A stretch of 64,000 bases of DNA from Rachicladosporium sp. CCFEE 5018. Its lineage: Eukaryota; Ascomycota; Dothideomycetes; Cladosporiales; Cladosporiaceae. Shown here one piece after another: positions 43,187 to 53,231 of the stretch. The DNA lies in the NCBI GenBank assembly GCA_002077045.2, contig KZ111140.1, positions 1,453,856-1,517,855 on the forward strand, given 5' to 3'. Each line of letters begins with the position of its first letter. Position 1 is the stretch's first letter. The translations under genes and the position numbers were made by a program. The notes below the pieces were generated by a model. It had not been told where the DNA came from, made no database searches, and saw only the letters and a list, made by a program, of their open reading frames with translations.

Positions 43187-45470
43187 CGTGAGGGAAGCAC
43201 ACAGCACATCTGATGTGACGGATGTACTGCGTAGCCTAAAGAAGGGAAGTAAAGGAGATCCGACCACGAAACACCGGCGCCGTGAACTTTCGCGCAACTA
43301 TGAATGATGCGCGGCGGGTGGTGGTGGGAAAGTCAAGATGGTCCAAGCCCCAAGGGAGGTCGTGTCGTGCCGCGCTGCATTGGGCACTACTAGCCGAGTA
43401 CGAGCTTAAATTCGACGGCATCTCCTCCTCGTGCTGGGGAGCACTGCACGTGGACCACGCATGGCATCGATTGATCAGCTACTGATGTGCGACAGACTGG
43501 CGCGACTCCTCTGAGGGCATGAATGCTGTGCTGAGGCAGGCTTTGGTGGACCTTTGGGCTCGTGTGTCTGGCAGCAGCAGAGCACGCTCATGGAGACGCT
43601 CCTGCTCCCCTCTTCTGGAAACGAGGCCAGGCCACCTGCATTGTGACCAGACATCCTCGAAGACTCCTGTAGCTGTGTCAGAGCCCGTCGAGCTCGCAGA
43701 GTTCAGCAGACCTGGGTCATCTGCTCTGGAGCATGTGCCGTGACAGGGGTATTTATCCGACTCGCCGCCATGATCTGTAGCTCTTTGCACTGACCCATCG
43801 AGCGCTTACGCTCATCTGCTGGCGGGACTGATTCGGAGACTCTGAATACAATCGACCCTTGGCCTAAGAATCACCAGGCTCGCGGACTTTGACAGCGGCT
43901 TCGCGGAAGTCGGCTATGGGTTGCTGAGTGTTCCTTGACTTGCGTCCCCTATGGACAGTCTCGCCGTCTCGCATCGGGTAGCGGCTCGCGTTTAGGCGTA
44001 CTCCTCGTTCATGGTTGCAACATGGTCGTATGCAGATCATCTATTCGTGCAACATCTTCGACAAGAGGCTAATATGAGTATTCCGTGGATGTGTCGTGGA
44101 AACGCCTTTGAGACCCTACCTTGACGTCTTCCGATCACTCATTGACAGTCGTGAGAGTCTCTCCGGTGCTGAATGGGGCATTGGGGCATTGGGGCATCAA
44201 AGTCATTGGCGATGCACCAACATACTCGAACACTGTATGGAGTGATCATGATGGAAGACTGGACTGTCGATGATCGTGTACAGAGATTCTACATGGCTAT
44301 CACGGAACGGGACTGGCAGCTACTCTCAGATGTCCACGGCGCAACTGCCCGGCCAACTCGTCAGCTACCTTTGCCTCTCCGAGCGACGAGCGAGTGGACA
44401 GCGGTAAGATCAGACTGCTCGCGGTACTGCAAGCTGTTGAACAGTATTTGTGAGAAGATCTTGTCGATGTAATGTGGCGAAAACAGGTCTTCTCATATCA
44501 GCGTTGCAAGCTGGACGCAGTACAGTGGGTATCGTGGAAGGAGTGCAGGAGCATTGCAGACTCCCGGAGTAGTGACGCTCATCACACAATCCGTCGGAGG
44601 CCCTGATGCAATGCCTGAGGCTGACGACGGCTATCTGCGGAGCATGTGAAGCCTCGGGCGTTGCTGTGGCAGCATGGTAGAACTCACTGATGCTCCAGTA
44701 GAAACGAGTGGGAGTATAGCAGTACGGGCGGGCTCGAATACTCCAAACAGACAGACCCAATACCATATGAAACGCTCTCACGGGAGCACAGTATCATATA
44801 CATACGATCACGAGCTTACAGATACTACCAGGACCATAGGCCTGTGAGAGTGAAGTCAAGTACCCTAACCCTAGCAGTCTTGGCTTTTGCCGCGCACCAA
44901 TCACGTACAGCCAAGTCGCGAGACCTCAAAACACTGGCTTCGCGATACTGGCATTGAAATGCTCGTCCATGGCAGCTCGATGATAGCCATTCAATCGGGA
45001 CCCATCAGAGTCAACGTAATGCTGTACGTATTCAGAAGTCGACTCTCAATTGGATTCTCTCAGTGGTATGGCGCCAGCCGAAATGGCCAACACGGTGCAG
45101 TATACAGCAGCACAATCCCACGAAACCTCTCCATTGAGAGCACACGCCATGACCTGCACGCGAAATGATTGCGAGAGTCGAGGCGTGTGTGCAGACTTCG
45201 CTTGCCTGGCCGAGTAGTCGTGGTCAAGCAGCAGTAGCGGTAGGTTTGTTATGAGCTCCTCCCGTACACGCGAGAATCGAGAGGCACCTCGAGAAATCTG
45301 CGTGCTCCCTCTCATTTAGTCTCGTTGTCTCACTCCGCCGCGCCCGCCTCCCCCCTCCCCTCTCGCTGCCTCCCTTCCCCCTCCCACCACCACCACCACC
45401 CTGGTACGTATGCTCGATTTCCCTTTTTCATGACCGTTTTCCGTGCTCGCTGCGACTTTACAGCACCATA
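43187..45470. other. Gene-poor stretch, left part of repeat island
   Basis: No supported gene in 2.3 kb. A triplicated GGGGCATT-type motif occurs at about 44173-44200, and a C-rich/CACCAC run lies at 45330-45400 just before the minisatellite. Confidence 0.5.
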
Positions 45471-45489
45471 GACGCCTTACCCCTGGGAT

Positions 45490-46195
45490 ATCGGCCGACC
45501 ACAGAGCCGTTGCGGTCTCTCGACAACGACTCTCACCGGGACAGTGGACGACTACAGAGCCGATGCGGTCTCTCGACAACGACTCTCACCGGGATAGTGG
45601 CCGACTACAGAGCCGTTGCGGTCTCTCGACAACGACTCTCAGCGGGACAGTGGACGACCACAGAGCCGTTGCGGTCTCTCGAATCTCAACGGGATAGTGG
45701 ACCAAAGAGCCGATGCGGTCTCTCGACGATACGCACCATTCTCTCAGCGGGACATCGACCAAGGAGCCGTGGCGGGATCTCTCGAATCTCAGTGGTCGAC
45801 CAAAGAGCCGATGCGGTCTCTCGACAAAATGCACGGCTCTCAGCAGGACAGTGGACGACCAGATAGCCGTTGCGGTCTCTCGACAAAATGCACGGCTCTC
45901 AGCAGGACAGTGGACGACCAGAGAGCCGTTGCGGTCTCTGCACGACTCTCAGCGGGATAGTGGCCGACCAAAGAGCCGTTGCGGTCTCTCGACAAAATGC
46001 ACGACTCTCGGCGGGACAGTGGACGACCAAAGACTGAGACTCTGGGCAAAGAGCCGATGCGGTCTCTCGACAACAACTCTCAGCGGGAGACTATGGAGCC
46101 GATGCGGTCTCTCGACACAATGTACGACTCTCAGCGGGATATCGACCAAAGGACCCATGCGGTCTCTCAGCGGTCTCTCTCCGGAATTTACGGTC
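45490..46195. repeat. Minisatellite, about 13 units of roughly 53 bp
   Basis: Tandem array whose unit starts GAGCCGTTGCGGTCTCTCGA and continues through a CGACTCTCA-type block and GGGACAGTGGACGACC. Unit starts are at about 45504, 45557, 45610, 45663, 45707, 45764, 45805, 45864, 45923, 45973, 46051, 46096 and 46151. The first four are spaced exactly 53 bp; later spacings run from 41 to 78 bp, so the left end is the youngest or most homogenised. T/A alternates at one core position (CCGTTG versus CCGATG). Stops are rare, so long frames cross the array on both strands, but none looks like a protein. Confidence 0.95.
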
Positions 46196-46338
46196 GGACG
46201 TCTCCAGGACTGGTGCTCTCGATACTACCTCGAATCGATGTGACCTCTCGCTGAGAGCCACGGCAGATTCTCGCCTACTGACCGTGATTGTGTAGAAAAT
46301 TGAAGGGCAATATACGCTAATGACACGAGTTTTAGAAG

Positions 46339-47388
46339 ATGCAGCGCTCCAAGGAGGCTCGCGCGGCACGTGATAAGCGTGCTGCGGAACATAATGCCAC
46401 GAGACGTCCACCAAGCGATCTGAGTGCACGTGATATTGCCGATATCAAGGCTCAAATCACGTTTTTAGAGTCGCAAGCCCGTTTAGAAGCTCATAAACCT
46501 GCACGCCGACTCGGTCCCGCGCCCGCCAATCCAGAAGTCACCTTTGTCCCCTTTTCGGACGACACTCCGGCTCACTCACACCCTCTAAATGACGAAAATG
46601 CAGACCACGATGGCCGCAAAATGCTCCTCAAGGCGCTCAACAACCATCAGCTGCGACAGCAGCTTCACATCACTACAGATGAAGCTGCCATCACTTACTT
46701 AGTGTACGCCAGATGGGAGCGCTGCACGACTGACCGCCGGGAATACTCTGAATGGCTCGCCCGCTCAGTTCCGCCGGCGTACAACCTGTACGACTCCATC
46801 GCCGATCTCGCCGGCAAAATCTATACGACTTGCAATGGTATCAATGCCACACCTCGGCCACAGACCCTCAGTCCGTCTGCAGTGCGCGCCTTCCTCAACC
46901 CACTCGAGCAGCTCTTCACTGCCAAAGATTCACTCACTCTAGAGGCAGAAAATGCCAGTACACAAGAGGTAGCTGCCCTCACTGCCCTCAAAACTGATAC
47001 AGAAACTGACGCTAAGTAGCCCGCTGCCCCGGCAGTCACGGTTCCTCCACCAGCCTCACCAAGCTCCCCCGGTGATCTCACTATCACCGCAGTCAGAGTC
47101 GCCACTCGTCCAGTGGTCCAGAACGCTCTGCCTCCTCTCAAGAATTTCGCACAGCGCGTTGCGACTGTTCGCCCGGCTCTGCTCCCAGCCATGAGCTTTC
47201 AAGAGTCGAAGGAACTCCGGTTGTTACCACTGAAAGAAGCCGACTATCAATGGTTGGTTCTGCAAGGCTGGGATATTGCACGCATGATCCGTGGTAACGA
47301 CAACTGGCTATACGGGTCCAGGGAGGATGCAATGATTCGTAGTATGATAGCTTATCGGAAGCAATTCGAGGTAAAGGTGAGGCTGTAG
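46339..47388 (+). pseudogene. Unknown lineage-specific ORF split by one TAG
   Basis: Starts MQRSKEARAARDKRAAEHN and has a heptad-like helical stretch (DIADIKAQITFLESQARLEA). The middle is globular-looking with several Trp and Tyr (ARWERCTTDRREYSEWLARS). The frame stops at TAG 47017-47019, then continues open in the same frame for another 122 codons (LLPLKEADYQWLVLQGWDIA) to 47388. Without the stop it would be 349 residues. I recognise no domain. It may be a decayed orphan gene, an active gene ending at 47019, or one with an undetected intron. It begins 140 bp after the minisatellite. Confidence 0.5.
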
Positions 47389-47829
47389 CATGGCCTACCG
47401 TTGACTGAGGAGCTGCGACAGGAATGTACGATTGTGGAGGAAAGGAGATTGTGTCGACCGAAGTCGAAGCTACTGTCACCTCATGGGAATGTTCGGGTCC
47501 CTGATGTTGACTCTCCGGGAAAGGGCTTCATCTTGAGCTACGAGCGCGCACTCTGTGCATACAGGCTCCCAGATCACCAATTCTGGAGAGTGATCGCATG
47601 TCTTCCTTTTTCGACCAACAGGAAGCTTTTCGAATGCAGCGCCCGCTGCAACAAATGGCAGGGGAAAGATCACTGCATCGAACCCTCTCACATTGAGCTC
47701 GAAGCTACTAGCTTCAACACACGACGTCGTACACACCACTCTGGGAAAGTTGTGTGCGACTGTGAGAGACCATGCGTGGGACCTGCAGTGCGCCGTTAGA
47801 GTATTTAGATAGCCCGAGCGAGATCCGCT

Positions 47830-48110
47830 CTCACCCGTTTTGCCACCAGGCGTACGCTTGCATTCCAAGCACCATTCCTCCAACATTGACACCCCTGTCT
47901 CATCGAGAGACGCACGCCAGCACTTCGAGTGCCATCGCTCCGACATCGACACATCGCCTTCATCAGTTTGAATCCCACTCGTCTTTCGACAGGCGTATGC
48001 TTGCACTTCGAGTGCCATCACTTCGAATTCGACATCCACTGTCTCGCCGAGAGGCACACATTAGCACTTCGAGTGTTATCGCCACCATCAACAGCCTCCG
48101 TCCTGGATCC
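47830..48110. repeat. Degenerate short tandem repeat
   Basis: Three or four imperfect copies of a block containing GCACTTCGAGTG, with flanking CATCGACAC/CTCGCCGAGAG elements, near 47925, 48000 and 48060. The copies differ too much for one strict period. Confidence 0.6.
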
Positions 48111-48500
48111 TTCTCGCCGTCACACTCTGCCAGTCACTTCGTGGTAATGGCTCTGGGGATAACATCTCAGGGTAGCCGCCTGTCCGAGTACTGTGACCTC
48201 AGTAGCGCTCTAGCGAACGGGCAGTACGTTGGGTGGGGACATTATCGCAAGGCTGCAGGACTGGTTGCGGCAGGCTCACAGCGACGGTGAACTACTCGGA
48301 TCCACAGCCTCATCACTGGATTCTTCTCGCCTCCACACTCTGACAGTTACTTCGCGCTGATGGCTCTGGGGGCAACCTCAGAGTAGCAGCCTATCTGAGT
48401 ACTGTGACCTCAGTAGCGCTCTAGCGAACGGGCAGTACGTTGGGTGGGGACATTGTCGCAAGGCTGCAGAGTAGTGGTTGCGGGGTCACAGTGGCGAGGC
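48090..48500. repeat. Direct repeat of about 190 bp, two copies
   Basis: Copy 1 is about 48094-48290 and copy 2 about 48305-48500, spaced about 208 bp. The best-matching part is a block containing GTACTGTGACCTCAGTAGCG and ACGTTGGGTGGGGACATT at 48188-48255 and 48397-48463, almost identical. Flanks are more diverged. No terminal repeats or transposase are seen. Confidence 0.85.
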
Positions 48501-49330
48501 ATCTACGTGTGCTCCGCTCATCAACAGCAGGCAGCAGGTAAGTATAGGTGAGTATTCCCCTTGTGACTGGCGCCTGCCGAGTACTGTGGCAGCGGTATGA
48601 GGACGCAACCGGCGCCAAGAACACTGATGAAACAGGCATAACCAACCACAGCACCTTTAGTACGGCTTCGACCGGCGGACCAGTCATCGATCAGGTACAC
48701 CGATCAACAAGTCTTTCTCACCGGCGGAGCACCAGAGCAAATCTGACAGCCCAGTGGAGCCGACGTTACCCTACGCTGCCTCGGTAGCAATAGGAGAGCG
48801 ATCTGGTTCTGCACATCGGGTGTTGCGAGAGGAGCGATCTGCGACAACAGTGCGAGAGAACGATCGGGAACCGACGATGAGTTTGCGACGCATTCCTGCT
48901 GGACCACTCTCGACAGCTCCGCGGCGCTCGGTCTTGGATCCCAGTTACCGTGGCAAGTTTCTGGTGGCCTCGACCAATGAGCTGGACTGCGGACGGAGAG
49001 TGGCAGACAGGGACCTTGCTCTGATCTGTCCGGGCGAAGTGGAAGGAAAAGGGGGCTGGTGGGTTGAAGGGAGAGACCATCAGCACTGCGGAGGGCACTT
49101 AGTGCTTCGGTCGGGCGTGTGCGGCAATTATGATGAGGCCCTTGATCTGCGCACACCACTGACTACAGGGCTTTGGGGATACTGACTTCACAGCACGACT
49201 TACTAACCTGACAGCGCTGTTCGCTGCCAGCAGTGTCTGGACTTGCAGCACGCCCGGTGAGTGATCAGCTCTTGTCGAGATGATCATGACTGACGCACTT
49301 GCAGGACTGCGACGGCAACCATCAGTACAC
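48501..49330. other. Gene-poor stretch in repeat island
   Basis: Short open frames on both strands (48704-49159 reverse, 48754-49185 forward) overlap each other and show no known motif. No gene supported. Confidence 0.45.
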
Positions 49331-49860
49331 GCATGGATCTTTGTGAGTTCGCTACAGTATCTTCCCTTTCCCGCGTGGTCGAATAGTGCTGACATCCAGA
49401 CACACTGCCGCCATGTAGCTGCCACCTTCGCGATGACATCTCCACCTAAAATCTTTTGTGACTTCGCAAGAGTATCTTCCTCTTCGCTGCCAACGAACAC
49501 TGCTGACGTTCGGATACATCGCGCCTTGCTATCCTCGCCCTCCGCTTCACCCTTTTGTGAGTGCGCTGGAGTATTCGCCACCATCTATGTGGTCGCTCAG
49601 TGCTGATCCCCGGACAAATCACTGTAGGTACGTTTCAGCACCGTCCGACGTCTCAGCATCGTCGACCCTTCCACGAGTGCGTTGAAGCGACCGCGTCTCT
49701 CTCCGTCGAACGAATGCTACCGACATCACCGACTACCATCTGATCGCCACCTGTATCCGGGTTCACGATTCAGCATGCCGGTCTTGCGAATGCATTGGAG
49801 TACGACCTTTCCAGTCTGCTCGAGCGCAACTGACATCCATCACCCCATTGCTTGACCACT
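49330..49860. repeat. Degenerate tandem repeat, about 110-bp units
   Basis: Roughly five diverged units beginning with a TTGTGAGTKCGCTRSAGTAT-like segment at about 49340, 49452, 49554, 49674 and 49785 (spacing about 100-120 bp). Each is followed by a CTGAC-containing segment. Similarity is visible by eye but low, so this is an old array; fainter traces may continue to 50.5 kb. Confidence 0.55.
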
Positions 49861-50865
49861 CTCATGCCTTTCCTCGCATGAAGTTTGCTCTCTCAACAGT
49901 CCGTAACGCTCGTGCACTTCTGTCACCGTCCCATACCATCGAACTCTGCTTGCGACGTCGGAACGAGACGATACGACTTCCTGCAGCATGCTCTCTCAAC
50001 AGACTGCAATTCCTCATGGACGCATCACTACAGGGCTTCACGATCGCAGGTCAGCTGATACGAGCGCTAGCTCCGTCTCGAACAGCCGGAGACGCGGCGG
50101 TACATGATACGTGGCCACCATCGTGAGCGATACGAACGGCCTTTGTCGTTCTCTCGTACTTACAACATCACTGACCCCGACACACTGCTGCTTGTCGACA
50201 TTGCCAATCTTTAGCGAAATCTTCGTGGAAGCAGTCTTCCAGCATGTCCAGTATGAATTCCAACATCCCCCACTGCAGACCATCACTGCGAACTATAGCC
50301 TCGCACCGCCGTCAACCGCTGTCGTCCTTTGCCGATCGGGCAAGCAGCTCCTTCTGCCTGCTCTCCCTCTCGTGCAGCATCAAGCTTCGGTCAACAGGGC
50401 AAGTCTGCCCCATCGCCATGGCACAATGTCCTTGTATGTGGCCTGAGGGTGTCCCAACCTTGCTGTACAACAACGTTGACGTTCAGACAGCTCCGCATCT
50501 CAAGACGATATGCTCGGTCTTGCAATGAATGGCTCACAAAGAAGCGCGCAGACTTGAGAAAGCTGCAGTGTGGATACTCGCCGACAGATCTGTGTTCGAT
50601 ATGCGTATGCATATCGAGCCTGTTCCCAGTTGCGAGTTTCGCTTACATGGCTACTGCCGACTTCACCGCATCTATTCGCCACACGATGGCTGTCTTGACT
50701 CCAGTTCTTGACACAATCATGACCAACGCATGTAAAGTCTCAAAATCACTGTATGGGTGAACCAGACTGACGTACAGCCCTCCCTTTTCTCATTGTCATT
50801 GCGTCTTCCTGAGTGCTCACGTATCTCATGCTCAGTCAATCCCTCCGTACGATATCTCCTCGGTC
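49861..50865. other. Gene-poor stretch, right part of repeat island
   Basis: Only short overlapping frames; no gene recognised. It ends at the promoter of the alpha/beta hydrolase. Confidence 0.45.
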
Positions 50866-51614
50866 ATGGCCGCGAAACCTACCCTCCTACCCCTACACGG
50901 CGCCTTTCACAATCCCGCCCTTTCGGTCCCCTGATTGCGTACTACTCCATTCACGGCTACAGCTCCCTCCCCAACGGTCTACCATCAACGCACTCCGCGA
51001 CCCCCGCGACTTTCGCCAACGATGTCACCACAATCCACGCCGCCAACACCGGAGCGCTAGCAGTCAAAAACGTAGTCCTGGTAGCGCACAGCTTCGGCGG
51101 CATCACCGGACTGTCTTCGCTCGAGTATCTGACCCCGGCTGCCCGAAAACATGCAGGCTACGCCATGGCCGTGACGCAAGTATGCCTCATTTCCGCTTTC
51201 CTCGGGTTCCGAGGGACGAGCGTACTGGAGATGCTGGGAGACCGGCTGGTGCCAATCTCTGAGATCCGCGGAGACTGGTGTTGTGTCGGGCCAAAGTCGC
51301 CGAGGGAGTACTTCATTCACGACCTTCCTGCCGAGGAGGCTGAGAAGTGGGCGGCGGTGCTGAAGCCTTGTTCGGTGAATGCTTTCCTGGGCAAGGTCAC
51401 GCATGAGTGGTGGCGGGAGGCAGCAGTGAGCTATTTGGTTTGCAAGCAGGACCAGACCAATACGGAGGACTTCCAACGGTGGTCGATCGGTGAGGCGAAG
51501 AGGAATGGAGTTGCCTTCAGGGTCGAAAAGATCGAGAGCAGTCATTGTCCTTTCTTATCGCAAGTTGAGCGGACGGGCGACTTCGTCAGGCGAGGAGTGG
51601 GAGGTGATGTGTAG
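50866..51614 (+). CDS. Alpha/beta hydrolase, with frame break near N-terminus
   Basis: Small serine hydrolase of the AB_hydrolase_6 kind. The first segment MAAKPTLLPLHGAFHNPALS (oxyanion-hole HG) runs from 50866 and meets TGA after the C run at 50928-50931. From there the next frame continues with LIAYYSIHGYSSLPNGLPST, as expected for the family, to the stop at 51614. One additional C would unite them into 249 residues, the normal size. The nucleophile elbow is LVAHSFGGITG (Ser). A candidate acid Asp lies in GDRLVPISE or near CKQDQT, and the His is in IESSHCPFLSQ. An in-frame upstream Met at 50757 exists in the second frame but its residues look non-coding. Confidence 0.8.
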
Positions 51615-51657
51615 CTAGCTTTGAGCGTGTCGTACATTATTGGACTTCATCGATTGC

Positions 51658-52317
51658 TCAAGGCGCCTCACCCATGCTTCTCACATATCTCGGCGACATG
51701 CCTTCTTCATCGTCGCTCCGTGGCTCATACGCGGGTGGAGGTGTCCTGGCTCTACCGGGCGCGAATAAGACAGTGTCGTACGAAGGCGGTGCCTCAACGA
51801 CCATATCCGTGACAGCTCTGCGTAGATGTATGGGTCGCTGTGCGGCATTTGCGGCCGATACACCATCAAAGTCCCTCACCCACTGACTGACCGCAGGTGT
51901 ACCTGGATTTGGTGCGCTGCTCATCTGCGGCGCAGCTGCAGATGAGCCCTCCCCAATGAACTGCCTTCTGCGTTCCTCGGCCGCCTCCTCAGCAGCCTCT
52001 TGCTCCTTGTCATGCGCCACTTCTGCGTCAACACTGCTCTGACTCTCGTCACTATTCCTCCTACGTCGAATAAACTGAGACATCCATCTATTGCGCTCGA
52101 ACTCCTCCATCGCAAGGAACCTGACCCACTCACTCGAGCTGAGCTCATCGGGCTCGATGTCGCGAATGCGCAGCTGCGATGCTGCTAGGTGGCGACGCGC
52201 GATGGAAAGAGGCCGGTTTGTGTAGGCCTCTACCTGGAGTGCGCCAAACCCACCGTTGCGGATGGCAGGGGTATTGTACATGGCCGGTCGCGCCGGGCGA
52301 GCTCTTGGGGCAGGCAT
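51658..52317 (-). CDS. Hypothetical protein with PPxY motifs
   Basis: 219 residues, no introns proposed. The N-terminus is basic (MPAPRARPARPAMYN). The middle has an EEFERNRWMSQFIRRRR-like charged segment and a Glu/Ala-rich helix (DKEQEAAEEAAEERRRQF). The C-terminal third carries APPSYDTV and TPPPAYEP, two PPxY sequences that can bind WW domains of Rsp5/Nedd4-type ubiquitin ligases. No signal peptide or membrane helix is evident. I do not recognise a family; an adaptor role is only suggested by the motifs. Convergent with the hydrolase, 44 bp between stops. Confidence 0.65.
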   Translation of the reverse strand: MPAPRARPARPAMYNTPAIRNGGFGALQVEAYTNRPLSIARRHLAASQLRIRDIEPDELSSSEWVRFLAMEEFERNRWMSQFIRRRRNSDESQSSVDAEVAHDKEQEAAEEAAEERRRQFIGEGSSAAAPQMSSAPNPGTPAVSQWVRDFDGVSAANAAQRPIHLRRAVTDMVVEAPPSYDTVLFAPGRARTPPPAYEPRSDDEEGMSPRYVRSMGEAP

Positions 52318-53231
52318 GCTTGCTTCCGCCTGGCCGTATGTCAGATCGGTAGGAGTGTCTCGTGACCTCTATGCGGTTCCTGTGTATGCGCCGCCGGTTT
52401 GTCTTGGTGGTTTCGCCGTTCCAAAAGTGGGAGAGGTCGGGTTTTGACTAGATGGGACAGATGCCGGGAATTCAGCTGAGCAAGCCAAGCGCCAGGCTTA
52501 CGACGATAGTAGATGAGTCTCAAGCTAATGGCGACGCCGCGGACGAAGGTGGACCAGGAAGTGGAGTTGGCGTGCGTTACCAGAACGACGGACAGGTGGA
52601 CTGCAGGAGCCCCTCCACACTGTCTGCGGTGCTACACTTGGCGGTACCAGTGCTGATGTATAACTAAGTCGATGAGAGAGCTTACTCGTGGCTATCATTG
52701 GCCGTATATACGTCGTCAAGGAGGCGTATATCCGCTCAACCAGCTCATTCACCACTGTGAGATCTGTGACCGTCCTTCAACCCTGTGGCCCTTTCAATCG
52801 TCGAGTCGCATAACCAAGGGTAAAGGTTGATAGAGCGATGCGGCCAAGACCAAAGGTGAGCCGAAGAAGCGGGGCTGGGCGTTGGTGATGGTGACATAAT
52901 CGAGGTACCGACAGCCTATTCGTTCGGATCAATGCCGTCTTGCTTCTGCCGTCGCCCTTCGAATTTGAGACCCAGCTTTCGAGTCGCAGTATCAGGCACG
53001 ATGAGGGTCACGAGGTGTCGATTGTCTTCGCTAGGAAAGTGGGAGTGCATAGCGGCTGAAGTAATCCGCCCTAGTGCCCGGCTGGCATGAAATCGCGCAG
53101 CATGATGATCGACTATATTCACGTTTCATGAGGAAGGGCCGAAGGGCGCATCACAAGAGAGTGATGACTCTAGGAGGTATGGCAACACGAACGCATTACT
53201 TGGTATCCGATGATCTCGGGCTCAAGGGAAC
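52318..53231. other. Intergenic
   Basis: About 900 bp between the PPxY gene and the thiolase gene. A 68-codon reverse frame (52916-53122) is unsupported. Nothing else recognised. Confidence 0.5.

Noticed and set aside
44864..44876. Telomere-like CCCTAACCC
   Set aside because: Only about two repeat units; too short to mean an interstitial telomere.
45490..46195. CRISPR array
   Set aside because: Units are directly adjacent without unique spacers of constant length, there are no cas genes, and the genome is eukaryotic.
45510..46243. Long frames across the minisatellite on both strands
   Set aside because: They arise because the repeat unit lacks stops. They are repetitive in every frame and show no protein-like conservation of one frame.
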